Shown here: positions 45,867 through 55,592 of the stretch, one piece after another
Layout of the letters: each line of letters starts with the position of its first letter
Numbering within the stretch: position 1 is the stretch's first letter
Source of the DNA: Micromonospora sp. MP36
GTDB taxonomy: Bacteria; Actinomycetota; Actinomycetes; Mycobacteriales; Micromonosporaceae
Direction of reading: 5' to 3'
Assembly: GCF_008119785.1 (NCBI RefSeq)
Contig: NZ_VSFA01000014.1
Location: 1-64,000 of the forward strand
DNA: 64,000 bases
Notes under the pieces: model-generated
Database searches by the model: none
What the model saw: only the letters and a program-made list of their open reading frames with translations
Told to the model about the DNA's origin: nothing
Program-made: the position numbers and the translations under genes

Positions 45867-47155
45867 TTGGCGTTGAGGATGCTTTCCATCTCGGTGGCCG
45901 CGTCGGCGGTGGCCTTCTCGACCGTCTTCTGGCCCTTGATGACCGAGCTGTTCATGGCCTGGGTCACCGTCTTGGTCCGGCTGACCTCGACCCACTTCGG
46001 GGTGAGCGGGGTCAGCTTGGTGTTCTGCATGGCGGTGGCGCACCCGGACATCACCTTGTCGCTGGCGTAGTCACCGCCGCTGACCAGGTCCTTGTAGACC
46101 GGGAAGAAGCCGAGGCTGCTGGCGAACTCCTTGTCCTTCTGCTTGCTCAGCAGGACGGTCATGTAGTCCCAGGCCAGGTCCTGCCGCTTGCTGTCCTTCC
46201 ACAGGGCGATGTCGGAACCGCCGGCGAAGGCCGGGGCCGGCTTGCCGTCCGGGCCCGGGATGGGGAACGTGGCCCACACCTTCTCGATGTCGGGGTTGTC
46301 CTTCTTCATGGCAGCGCCCTGCCAGCAACCGGCGAACGCCATGGCGGCCTTGCCGGTCGAGAACTGGGTGCGGGCGTCGATCTCGTTCCAGCCCGCGGCG
46401 GCCGGCGGGGCGACCTTGTTCACGGTCACCAGGTCGGTCCAGAACTTCACCGCCCGCTGCGCCTCCGGCGTGTTGTAGCCGGACTTCCAGGTGTCGCCCT
46501 GCTTGGTGGCGATCTCCGCCCCGGCCGACCACAGGAACGAGTAGAAGGGCAGCTCGGAGTTGCCGGGCAGCGCGATGCCGTAGGTGCCGGGCTTCTTGGC
46601 CTGGACGGCCTTCGCGGCGGCGACCAGCTCGTCCCAGTTCGTCGGCGGCTTCACGCCCGCCTCGGCGAACCAGTCGGTGCGGTAGAAGATCGACCGGACG
46701 CCGGCGTACCACGGCACGCCGTACTGCTTGCCGTCGAGCTGGGCGTTCTTCACCAGGTCGGGCAGGATGTCCTTGCCCTCGGCCCAGCCATTGAACTTGC
46801 CGCTGAGGTCGGCGAGGGCCTCCTGCGCCGCCCAGCCCTGCGTCTCGGTGTTGCCCAGCTCGGTGACGTCGGGGCCCTCACCGCCGGCCAGGGCGGCCTG
46901 GAACTTCTTCGGCGCCTCGAGCCAGGGGATGTACTGCACCACCACGTCGGTCTCGGGATGCTTCTTCTTGAACTCGGCCTCGACGCTGTCGAGGAACTTG
47001 TTCTGGGCGTCGCCGCCCTCGCCCATCATCCAGACCGTCAGCTTGCTGTTGTCGGCGGCCTTCTCGTCGTCTCCGGAGCCACCGCACCCGGCCAGCACCA
47101 TCGCGGCCGAGGCCACGATGGCGGTGACCGGCGCCAGCCGCTTCCACCTGTTCAC
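45863..47155 (-). CDS. Sugar ABC transporter substrate-binding lipoprotein
   Basis: 430 residues. Signal peptide with lipobox LAGC, then a MalE/CUT1-like receptor: LTVWMMGEGGDAQNKFLDSV, GPDVTELGNTETQGWA, YGVPWYAGVRSIFYRTDWFAEAG, and KAAMAFAGCWQGAA. It is lineage-typical for oligosaccharide or chitobiose-like sugars; the ligand is not known. GTG 47155 with GGAG upstream. A palindrome at 47204-47225 overlaps a likely -10, so sugar-dependent repression is probable. Confidence 0.93.
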   Translation of the reverse strand: MNRWKRLAPVTAIVASAAMVLAGCGGSGDDEKAADNSKLTVWMMGEGGDAQNKFLDSVEAEFKKKHPETDVVVQYIPWLEAPKKFQAALAGGEGPDVTELGNTETQGWAAQEALADLSGKFNGWAEGKDILPDLVKNAQLDGKQYGVPWYAGVRSIFYRTDWFAEAGVKPPTNWDELVAAAKAVQAKKPGTYGIALPGNSELPFYSFLWSAGAEIATKQGDTWKSGYNTPEAQRAVKFWTDLVTVNKVAPPAAAGWNEIDARTQFSTGKAAMAFAGCWQGAAMKKDNPDIEKVWATFPIPGPDGKPAPAFAGGSDIALWKDSKRQDLAWDYMTVLLSKQKDKEFASSLGFFPVYKDLVSGGDYASDKVMSGCATAMQNTKLTPLTPKWVEVSRTKTVTQAMNSSVIKGQKTVEKATADAATEMESILNAK

Positions 47156-47203
47156 GCCTATATCTCCCTCACGCCGTTTGGCACTAACCTTCTCCGCCGC
47201 ACC

Positions 47204-47225
47204 TTAGTAGGAAAAATTCCTTTAC
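47204..47225 (-). promoter_or_regulatory. Candidate ROK/sugar repressor operator
   Basis: AGGAA-AAA-TTCCT palindrome (47209-47221) inside TTAGTAGGAAAAATTCCTTTAC. Read on the minus strand it overlaps a TACTAA -10-like hexamer before the sugar-binding protein gene. The shape recalls ROK-family operators in actinomycetes. Confidence 0.5.
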
Positions 47226-47324
47226 GACAGGGGGCAGTGTGCGGGCGGGGGCGAGGCGACCGTATCGCAGCCCGCCGCCCCGGCGGCAGGGGTGACGTCC
47301 GGGCAGGTCAGGCCGGACAACGCC

Positions 47325-47355
47325 AGCGGGCGCCCGACCAGGTCGGGCGCCCGCT
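47325..47355 (-). terminator. Terminator after the YeaQ/GlsB-type gene
   Basis: Stem AGCGGGCGCCCGA with TCGGGCGCCCGCT, 5-nt loop, 28 nt past the stop. Confidence 0.7.
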
Positions 47356-47383
47356 TGAGCGTTTCGGGGGTTGTGCTGCGGGG

Positions 47384-47665
47384 TCAGTAGCGCGAGACGC
47401 TGCGCCGCCCACCGACCCCGGCGACCAGGGCCACCGCGATCGCGGCCAGCACAACCTGGACCAGCAACTCCATCCAGTCGATGCCGGCGGTCTCGGTCGC
47501 GATACCCAGGGCCCGGGCCAGCACGGTGCCGAGCAGCGCGGCACCCACGCCGATCAGCATGTGCAGCCACATTGGCATGTTCTGCCGGCCCGGCACGACC
47601 AGGCGGCCCAGCGCGCCGACGATCAGACCGACGATGAGCGCGGTGATAATTCCGATGACGGTCAT
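47384..47665 (-). CDS. GlsB/YeaQ/YmgE family stress membrane protein
   Basis: 93 residues with three hydrophobic helices: IGIITALIVGLIVGALGRLVVPG, then MPMWLHMLIGVGAALLGTVLAR, and a last helix VQVVLAAIAVALVAG. Small transglycosylase-associated family, usually stress-induced. ATG 47665 has AGGAGG upstream. A sigma-B-like promoter lies 60-85 nt upstream. Confidence 0.88.
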   Translation of the reverse strand: MTVIGIITALIVGLIVGALGRLVVPGRQNMPMWLHMLIGVGAALLGTVLARALGIATETAGIDWMELLVQVVLAAIAVALVAGVGGRRSVSRY

Positions 47666-47725
47666 GGTCGCTCTCCTCCTAAGATCTGTCACACGTTGTC
47701 GCGTGTTGTCTGTCGTGACCGCTAA

Positions 47726-47751
47726 GTTCCCGACCGGCCGAAAACCCAAAC
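47726..47751 (-). promoter_or_regulatory. Sigma-B-type promoter for the YeaQ/GlsB gene
   Basis: On the minus strand: GTTTGG (47751-47746), 14 nt, GGGAAC (47731-47726). This fits the GTTT-N12-16-GGGWA consensus of actinobacterial stress sigma factors. The gene it serves belongs to a family known to be stress-induced. Confidence 0.6.
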
Positions 47752-47901
47752 CGATTCGCCGCCGGACGGATGGCAGCGGGTCGATGTCCGGCCCCAGGTC
47801 GCCTTCCTCGAAGGGTCGATTACGCAGGTGGCGCGGGTGCCGACCCGATTGGACGGCGGGCGCCCGCGGCGCGGAAAGGCACCTCCGGGGTACGCGAAAA
47901 A

Positions 47902-47959
47902 CGGCCGGCGCCCCGCCCGCGAGACCCGGATACGGGTCACCGTGGCGGGGCGCCGGCCG
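47902..47959 (-). terminator. lepA terminator
   Basis: Perfect 16-bp stem (47902-47917 with 47944-47959) with an inner short stem. On the minus strand it is followed by GTTTTTCGC. Distance to the lepA stop is 24 nt. Confidence 0.85.
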
Positions 47960-47983
47960 CGCGTCGGCGTACGGGCGAAGGGC

Positions 47984-49864
<1,881 letters not shown>

Positions 49865-49957
49865 AGCGGTCCGTTCTGGTCGGCTGACGTGAGCGGGCCG
49901 GCGTGGCGCCGGCCCCCTCTATGCTCCCACGCCGCCCGGCACGCCGGTCCTCCCCGG

Positions 49958-50494
49958 TCACTCCTCCGGCGGCGCGGCGAACAGGGCGGCGAGCCGAGGC
50001 AGGCGGCGGGTGACCTCCTCCTCGTCGTCGAAGTCCCAGAAGTCGTTCAGGTCGGGAACCGGCACCGGATCACGGTCCGCCGGCAGCTCGGTCGCGGTCG
50101 CCTTCCGGTACGCCTCCCAGGGCACCGCCAGCATGTCCGCGCACTCGAACTCCTCGCCGCTCAGCGCGGCGGCCCGGACCTGCGGCAGCTCGGCCAGGGA
50201 GTCCGGGTCGGCGACGGCCTTGGCGAAGACGGCCCGGCCCTGGGTCATCAGCCAGCCCCGGAAGTATTCGAACCCGTCGTCGGAGGCGCCCCCGTTGATC
50301 AGGTAGGCCGCGCCCCAGAGGTCGACCTGGTAGGAGGCGGCGAGCACCCGCCGCTGATGGTGGGCGTACCCGACGATCTCCGCCGGGTCCCGCTCGACGA
50401 GCAGGGCGACCGCGCAGGCAGCGACCGCCGCGGGCTCTCCCCCACCGCCGGCGCGGGCGCGGTCGATCAGCTGCCAGAAGTCGTCGGTCCTCAT
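49958..50494 (-). CDS. DUF4240 domain protein
   Basis: 178 residues starting MRTDDFWQLIDRAR, the family hallmark. GYAHHQRRVLAASYQVDLWGAAYLINGGASDDGFEYFRGWLMTQGRAVF is the strongly conserved middle. It ends DFDDEEEVTRRLPRL. Function unknown. ATG 50494. Divergent from a phosphotransferase gene with 75 bp between starts. Confidence 0.88.
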   Translation of the reverse strand: MRTDDFWQLIDRARAGGGGEPAAVAACAVALLVERDPAEIVGYAHHQRRVLAASYQVDLWGAAYLINGGASDDGFEYFRGWLMTQGRAVFAKAVADPDSLAELPQVRAAALSGEEFECADMLAVPWEAYRKATATELPADRDPVPVPDLNDFWDFDDEEEVTRRLPRLAALFAAPPEE

Positions 50495-50569
50495 GGCTCG
50501 CCAGTCTGACAGAGCGGACCGACGGCGAGCGCGTACCCGGGCCGCCACCCAGTAGGGCAGCATGGGCGG

Positions 50570-51547
50570 GTGCGCGCGGTGTCCCTGCCCCCGGTGCCGT
50601 ACGAAGCGACGGCCGTCCGCCCCGACTGGGCCGCGCTGCCGGCCCGGCTGCGGGAGGCGGTGTCCGCCCGGCTCGGCGGCCCCCCGGTGGCGGTCCGACT
50701 GGCCGGCGCCGGCTTCACCCGGGGCTTCGCCGCGGTGCTCACCGGCCCTGACGGCGGCCGGGTCTTCGTCAAGGCGGCGGCCCTGGACACGCAGCGGCAG
50801 CTGGCCGACTGGTACTTCCACGAGGCCACGATCCTGGCCCGGCTCCCCGCCGGCCTGCCGGTCCCCCGCCCACGCTGGGCGCTGACCGAGGCCGGCTGGT
50901 ACGCGCTCGCCCTGGACGCGGTCGACGGGCGGACGCCCCGGCTGCCCTGGGACCCGGCGGAGCTGGACGCCGCCCTCGCCACGTACGCCGAGGTGGCCGC
51001 CGCACTCGCCGATCCGCCCGGGGAGTTGGTGGCGCTCGGCCTGCCCCGCCTCGCCGACCTGGCCCGCGACGACATCATCTGGTGGGGCGAGGTGGCCGCC
51101 GGTCGCGAGCCCGCGCCGGAGCTGCCGGCCTGGGCCTCGCTCCCGGAGCTGGTCGCGCTGGAGTCCCGCCTCCCCGGGTACGCCGTCACCGGCGGGTTGG
51201 CGCACGGCGACCTGCGGGTGGACAACCTCCTGATCGACCCGGCGGGCCGGGCGTGGCTCTGCGACTGGACCTGGCTCTGCCACGGGCCGGCCTGGTTCGA
51301 CCTGGTCAGCCTGCTGATCACCGGGTACGCCAGTGGCCTGGACGTGGACGTGGCCTTCGCCACCCACCCGGCTGCCGCCGACGCCCCCACCGACGCGCTG
51401 GACGTGACCCTCGCGGCGCTGTCCGGGTACTTCCTGACCAGCGCCGCCGCCGGTCCGTCGACCGCCTCCCCGCACATCCGGACGCACCAGCGGTGGAGCG
51501 GCGAGCAGGCGCTCGGTTGGCTGGCCGCCCGACGAGGCTGGGCCTGA
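50570..51547 (+). CDS. Aminoglycoside phosphotransferase (APH/ChoK-like) family protein
   Basis: 325 residues of the protein-kinase-like fold. ATP site includes GRVFVKAAALD; catalytic loop AHGDLRVDNLL (Asp and Asn), and metal Asp in WLCDWTW. The wide family includes resistance kinases and metabolic kinases; without close matches a resistance role should not be assumed. GTG 50570. Confidence 0.88.
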   Translation: MRAVSLPPVPYEATAVRPDWAALPARLREAVSARLGGPPVAVRLAGAGFTRGFAAVLTGPDGGRVFVKAAALDTQRQLADWYFHEATILARLPAGLPVPRPRWALTEAGWYALALDAVDGRTPRLPWDPAELDAALATYAEVAAALADPPGELVALGLPRLADLARDDIIWWGEVAAGREPAPELPAWASLPELVALESRLPGYAVTGGLAHGDLRVDNLLIDPAGRAWLCDWTWLCHGPAWFDLVSLLITGYASGLDVDVAFATHPAAADAPTDALDVTLAALSGYFLTSAAAGPSTASPHIRTHQRWSGEQALGWLAARRGWA

Positions 51548-51595
51548 GCCGTCCCGGCTCATCGCAGCCCCGGCTCGTCCCGGCCTGAGCCCTTT

Positions 51596-51624
51596 TTGGC
51601 TCGTCCCGGCCGACCTGGTAACCT
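51596..51624 (+). promoter_or_regulatory. Vegetative-type promoter of rpsT
   Basis: TTGGCT (51596-51601), a 17-nt spacer and TAACCT (51619-51624). It gives a start about 70 nt before the rpsT start codon. Confidence 0.6.
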
Positions 51625-51625
51625 G

Positions 51626-51668
51626 GCTTTTCGCGCGGCGATGACGCATGCTCGTCGTGCGCGAAAGC
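51626..51668 (+). promoter_or_regulatory. Leader hairpin of rpsT mRNA
   Basis: GCTTTTCGCGC pairs with GCGCGAAAGC (one bulge) around an inner ATGACG/CGTCGT stem. It sits at the predicted 5' end of the rpsT transcript, a fit for autogenous control by S20 or for stability. Confidence 0.5.
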
Positions 51669-51702
51669 AGACCAACCCGAGCTATCAAGACGAGGCTGTC
51701 GC

Positions 51703-51969
51703 GTGGCGAACATCAAGTCCCAGATCAAGCGCAACCGGCAGAACGAGAAGCGCCGGCTGCGTAATAAGTCGGTCAAGTCGTCGCTGAAGACCGCCATCCG
51801 GAAGTTCCACGAGGCTGCCGAGGCTGGCGACACCGAGCTGGCCGCCACCCTCATGCGGGATGCCACCCGCAAGCTGGACAAGGCTGCCAGCAAGGGCGTC
51901 ATCCACGCCAACCAGGCGGCCAACCGGAAGTCGGCGATCGCGAAGCGCGTCGCCTCGTTCTCGGCCTGA
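51703..51969 (+). CDS. rpsT: 30S ribosomal protein S20
   Basis: 88 residues, Lys/Arg-rich three-helix bundle: [35 protein letters not shown], and [23 protein letters not shown] at the end. Binds 16S rRNA early in 30S assembly. GTG start. Between a promoter/leader hairpin and a perfect terminator, transcribed opposite to holA. Confidence 0.98.
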   Translation: MANIKSQIKRNRQNEKRRLRNKSVKSSLKTAIRKFHEAAEAGDTELAATLMRDATRKLDKAASKGVIHANQAANRKSAIAKRVASFSA

Positions 51970-51987
51970 CGAGCGCCGTAGACCTGA

Positions 51988-52024
51988 CCGGAAGTCCCGG
52001 GGCAACCCGCCCCGGGACTTCCGG
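51988..52024 (+). terminator. rpsT terminator
   Basis: Perfect 16-bp stem CCGGAAGTCCCGGGGC with its complement, 5-nt loop, 18 nt after the stop. Confidence 0.85.
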
Positions 52025-52094
52025 CTGTCTGCGTTTCCGGCAGCGTCTGGTGAGCGCCCGCCGCCGACGAGGCCGGGGACGGTTTGCGGGTCGG

Positions 52095-52571
52095 TCAGTG
52101 GGACGGGTCGGGGCGGGCTGGATCGGGCCAGCGCTCCCCCGCACCGGGGCGGAGCAGCGGGTCGCCGGTGCGGGCCGCCCAGGGCGACGGATCGCCGGTG
52201 CGGTCCGCGCCGGGCAGCGCCCGGGCCGTCGACGGCACGCGGGCCCGCCCGACCACCGGCTCGATCTGCCGACGGAAGCGGTTCCGTTCCTGCTCCGGCA
52301 CCTGCGCCGCGGTGCGCATCACCACCTCGGCGACCATGTCGTTGAGCTTCACCATCGCCGCCACCGCCGCCGGTAACACCAGCACCGCCCACCAGGTGAC
52401 CAGCTCGGCGAGGGCGAGCAGCACGGCGAGCGCCATCGTCCCCTCGAAGAAGAGGAAGCAGAGCACCCCGCCCGGGTTGACGAAGCGCAGCCCGAGGACG
52501 CGGGCGTAGAGCGGGCGGTACCGCTCCTCGTCACTCGGAATCGTCGTCCACGACCGGGCGGGTCGGGTCAC
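52095..52571 (-). CDS. Membrane protein coupled to holA, unknown function
   Basis: 158 residues. PSDEERYRPLYARVLGLRFVNPGGVLCFLFFEGTMALAVLLALAELVTWWAVLVLPAAVAAM forms two membrane helices. A helix with KLNDMVAEVVMRTAAQVPEQERNRFRRQ and a disordered Pro/Arg tail follow. GTG overlaps the holA stop (GTGA). Conserved as a holA neighbour in this lineage; no role known. Confidence 0.75.
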   Translation of the reverse strand: MTRPARSWTTIPSDEERYRPLYARVLGLRFVNPGGVLCFLFFEGTMALAVLLALAELVTWWAVLVLPAAVAAMVKLNDMVAEVVMRTAAQVPEQERNRFRRQIEPVVGRARVPSTARALPGADRTGDPSPWAARTGDPLLRPGAGERWPDPARPDPSH

Positions 52572-53548
52572 CGGGCGCCACCCTGCCGGGCCGCGGCGAC
52601 CGAGAAGACCGCCCGCTCCAGCGCGTACGCCCGGTCGTCGGAGCCGCCCTTGACGGCCGCGTTGCACTCCGCAGCCGCCCGCATCGCCGCCACCAGGCCC
52701 TCCGGTGTCCAGCCCCGGCCCTGGCGCTGGGCCCGCTCGATCTTCCACGCCGGCATGCCCAGGCTGCTGGCCAGATGGTACGGGCTGCCCCGCCCGGCGG
52801 AGGCGACCCGGGCCACCGTGCGGACGCCGTCGGCGAGCGCGTCGGCGATCGGCACCGGGTCGACGCCGACGTGCAGCGCCCAGCGCAACGCCTCCAGGGC
52901 GGCCGGGACGTCGCCGACCATCGTGGCGTCGGCGACGGTGAAGCCGGTCACCTCCACCCGGCCCCGGTAGTAGCGGGCCACCGTGTCCGCCCCGATCCGC
53001 CCGTCGGTGTCGGCGACGAGCTGCGCGCAGGCGGCCGCCAGCTCCCGCAGGTCGGTGCCGACGGCAGCAATCAGCGTCTCGGCCGCGTCCTCGGTGCACT
53101 TCCCCCCGCTGCGGCGGATCTCGTCCCGCACGAAGGCCACCCGCTCCCGGTGCCCCTTGAGCTTCGCCGCGGGCACCACGGTCGCGCCCGCCGCGCGCAG
53201 CCCGTCGGCGAACGCCTTCCCCTTCGCGCCACCGAGGTGCAGCACCACGAGCTGCACGTCCGGATCCGGGTTCTTGGCGTACGCCAGCAGCGCGGTGACC
53301 AGGTCCTTCCGGGCGTCCTGGCCGGAGCGGAGCACGAGCAGGCGGCGGCCGCCGAAGAGCGAGGGGCTGAGCATCTCCGCGATCTCGCCCACGGTCAGGG
53401 AGCCGGCCTGGTACTCGCGGACGTCCACGTCCGGGTCGACGCTGCGGGACCTGGCGACGGCTTCGGCGACCGCTCGCGTGGCGAGCAACTCCTCGTCGCC
53501 GAGAACGAGCAGAATGGAGGGCAGGCTGGCGGGGGTCACGTCGCCCAT
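52568..53548 (-). CDS. holA: DNA polymerase III subunit delta
   Basis: 326 residues, clamp-loader delta. N-terminal LVLGDEELLATRAVAEAVARSR, REYQAGSLTVGEIAEMLSPSLFGGRRLLVLRSG, then LVVLHLGGAKGKAFADGL and VPAAKLKGHRERVAFVRDEIRRSGGKCTEDAAETLI. ATG 53548; in-frame ATGs further upstream add residues without homology value. Conserved position next to rpsT. Confidence 0.93.
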   Translation of the reverse strand: MGDVTPASLPSILLVLGDEELLATRAVAEAVARSRSVDPDVDVREYQAGSLTVGEIAEMLSPSLFGGRRLLVLRSGQDARKDLVTALLAYAKNPDPDVQLVVLHLGGAKGKAFADGLRAAGATVVPAAKLKGHRERVAFVRDEIRRSGGKCTEDAAETLIAAVGTDLRELAAACAQLVADTDGRIGADTVARYYRGRVEVTGFTVADATMVGDVPAALEALRWALHVGVDPVPIADALADGVRTVARVASAGRGSPYHLASSLGMPAWKIERAQRQGRGWTPEGLVAAMRAAAECNAAVKGGSDDRAYALERAVFSVAAARQGGAR

Positions 53549-53634
53549 ATTCGCACGGCCCCCGACCGGATCGTGCCTGCTCATCGGCGACTGTGATGGC
53601 ACAGCCCGCAGAGAGCGCGAATCCAGGCATTTGA

Positions 53635-53946
53635 GTCAATTCACCCGCTATCCCAACAAGCTGCTTTGATCCGCAGACGTCAGCGCGGCTTTCGGCGGCC
53701 CGGCCCGACGTCCCGGCCACCACGGCGAGGCCGGGGCCGTCCCGCACCGCGGCGGCGTCCCCGTCCGTGTCGGTCCGCAGCACCCCGGGCGCCAGCCCGG
53801 GTCAGCCGGGCCAGCAGGCCGGGGTTGGCGGCCCCGGCGTCGAGGTCGAGGGCGACGACCGCTTCCAGGCCGCCGTCCACGGCTACGGCTTCTCGACGGA
53901 CCCGCAGTTCCAGGCGGACGAGTTCAGGGCGGCGTGCGCCGCGTAG
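53635..53946 (+). pseudogene. 3' remnant of a plus-strand gene
   Basis: A frame open from after TGA 53632-53634 to TAG 53944-53946 codes, at its end, for a natural-looking C terminus (GDDRFQAAVHGYGFSTDPQ and FQADEFRAACAA) after a Pro/Ala/Ser-rich stretch. No start codon with a ribosome site is present; the 5' part is missing. It has its own terminator at 53968-53991, so it looks like the truncated end of a once-functional, probably secreted or exported protein. Family not recognised. Confidence 0.5.
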
Positions 53947-53967
53947 GAGGGCGGCGAGACGCAGAGG

Positions 53968-53991
53968 CCCGGTCACCTCTCGGTGACCGGG
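53968..53991 (+). terminator. Terminator after the gene remnant
   Basis: CCCGGTCACC/GGTGACCGGG stem with a TCTC loop; the sequence then runs GGCCTTGTCG. Confidence 0.65.
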
Positions 53992-54074
53992 GCCTTGTCG
54001 TGCCGGGACGCGGGCGCGGCACCCGGGCCCGCCAGAATGGCACCTGCCGCGTAGGACGTTCACAGGAGGGCGCG

Positions 54075-55415
54075 ATGGCGAAGAACGAGCTGATCGTAGG
54101 AGAGCCGCGCCTGGGCTGGTTCGTCGACGACCCGGATACTCGGCGCGTCCCGGTGATGCTGCGCGACACGGGGACGGTCGTCGAGCTCACCGTCGCGTTC
54201 AAGGGGTTCGGCGGCGACGGCGAGCACTCGCGGTGGTGGTCGAGCGACGACGTGATGTACATGGACGATCCCGACCGCACGAAGCACCGCTACGCGCCTC
54301 CGCGGGCGCTCGTCGTCGAGGACGTGCTGGGCAGGGTCGTCCTGGTCGGCTGCCGCGCCGCCGGCTCCGGATGGAACGCGGCCGTCGGCCAGGGCAGGAT
54401 CGTCGCGACCTACGCCGTCCTCGGAGGCAGGAGCCCCGACTACGAGAAGATCCACGGCTTCCGCACCGAGGTCCCGGCGCTGGCCGCCTGGACCCGCCTG
54501 AGCGGCATCGAGGTCGAGGCCGGGACGGACGATCGGACTGGGTGGAAGTCCGTCGAGATGAAGCTCTCGAACGTGGAGCCCGTCGCGCTCGCCGCGGCGA
54601 TGAACCTCACGCTGGCGTCGCACTGGCAGACGACCCGCGGCGACGGGCACGGCGAGTTCCACGTGCACGAGACCATCGAGCTCGAGACGACCGTCGACGA
54701 GGCGCGGAGCTGGGACGACCACATCGCCGTCCACGGCGCGGTCGTGGAGCTGGCGTCGGTCGCAGCGTGGCATCGGTTCGGCTTCGCGGCCGTGAAGGCG
54801 GCGGGGGCCGAGGACCGCATCCGCAGCGCCACCGGCGAGGACCTCGGCCCGCGCTGGCTGGAGGTCTCGACCCACCAGCTGCAGCGGCACGAGCCCTGGT
54901 CGAGCGAGCCGGCGTTCCTGTTCCCCTACGGCGAGGTGGGCCCGAGCGGGGTGGAGCGGTGGCTGACCCTTCGGACGGACTACGCCGAGGCCCTCGAGCC
55001 GCTGCTCTCGATCCTGCGGACCGACCGGCCGTGGAGCAACGCCAGCGTCGTGCAGAGCGGGATCGCGCTGGAGAAGCTCGCCTACCTGATCGACATCAAC
55101 AAGAACGGCAAGGCCAACCACAACTCGTACGGCCGGATCCACTACAAGAAGGGCCTGCACATCATCCTCGACGACATGGCGGTCAAGCCGTTCGACGATG
55201 CCGAGGGCTGGATCACCCGGGCCGACGCCGCGTACATGGCCCTCAAGCACCACGACCGCCCGATGCCGGACACGCTCGAACTGATGAACACGCTCCGGGA
55301 GAACATCCTGGTCCTGCGCTTCTGGATCGGTCTCCAGCTCGGCGTGACCCCCGAATCGCTCGTGGACGGGCTCGCGCGGGACGACCTGGCTCGCGAATTC
55401 GTGCTCCTCGAGTGA
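54075..55415 (+). CDS. Probable ApeA-type HEPN defence protein
   Basis: 446 residues. The N-terminal 250 residues have the beta-rich ApeA N-terminal look (LGWFVDDPDTRRVPVMLRDTGTVVELTVAFKGFGGDG). The C-terminal helical part ends like an ApeA HEPN domain: ADAAYMALKHHDRPMPDTLELMNTLRENILVLRFWIGLQLG. Classic HEPN RNases have R-x4-6-H; here the equivalent reads MALKHHDR, so RNase activity is uncertain. ATG 54075 has AGGAGGG 6 nt upstream. Lone gene flanked by a gene remnant and the 38-bp repeat, in the place where comEC/comEA usually lie. ApeA aborts phage growth in E. coli; a defence role here is inferred. Confidence 0.65.
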   Translation: MAKNELIVGEPRLGWFVDDPDTRRVPVMLRDTGTVVELTVAFKGFGGDGEHSRWWSSDDVMYMDDPDRTKHRYAPPRALVVEDVLGRVVLVGCRAAGSGWNAAVGQGRIVATYAVLGGRSPDYEKIHGFRTEVPALAAWTRLSGIEVEAGTDDRTGWKSVEMKLSNVEPVALAAAMNLTLASHWQTTRGDGHGEFHVHETIELETTVDEARSWDDHIAVHGAVVELASVAAWHRFGFAAVKAAGAEDRIRSATGEDLGPRWLEVSTHQLQRHEPWSSEPAFLFPYGEVGPSGVERWLTLRTDYAEALEPLLSILRTDRPWSNASVVQSGIALEKLAYLIDINKNGKANHNSYGRIHYKKGLHIILDDMAVKPFDDAEGWITRADAAYMALKHHDRPMPDTLELMNTLRENILVLRFWIGLQLGVTPESLVDGLARDDLAREFVLLE

Positions 55416-55429
55416 CGCGACGACCGGGC

Positions 55430-55557
55430 TCCGGGTGTCCTGGAACCGGTGTCCGGACAGGACACGTAACGGCGGACACCTGGACAGCGTGCCCGGACAC
55501 CTACCGTCCGGGCGCGATCTAGGATTACCGACGATTCCTAATCAAGTTGGTCAGCCT
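55430..55557. repeat. Inverted repeats and 38-bp repeat after the ApeA-like gene
   Basis: GTGTCCTG/CAGGACAC and CCGGACA-type repeats (55437-55508), then CTAGGATTACCGACGATTCC followed by TAATCAAGTTGGTCAGCCT (55519-55557), matching 15836-15873 with one extra base. Likely the scar or end of an inserted element. Confidence 0.7.
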
Positions 55558-55592
55558 GTGGACAGGGTTCTCCCCTGTGGACGAGCGCCTGA

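Noticed and set aside
53666..53986. 106-codon Arg-rich plus-strand frame
   Set aside because: Arg/Pro/Ser-rich frame that conflicts with the better remnant reading; no ribosome site.
53549..54074. A tRNA or integrase attachment tRNA at the edge of the ApeA island
   Set aside because: No cloverleaf, anticodon arm or T-loop sequence could be found.
55430..55510. Clustered GTCCGGACA/GGACACC motifs as a possible CRISPR-like array
   Set aside because: Irregular spacing and mixed orientation; better seen as inverted repeats at an element end.
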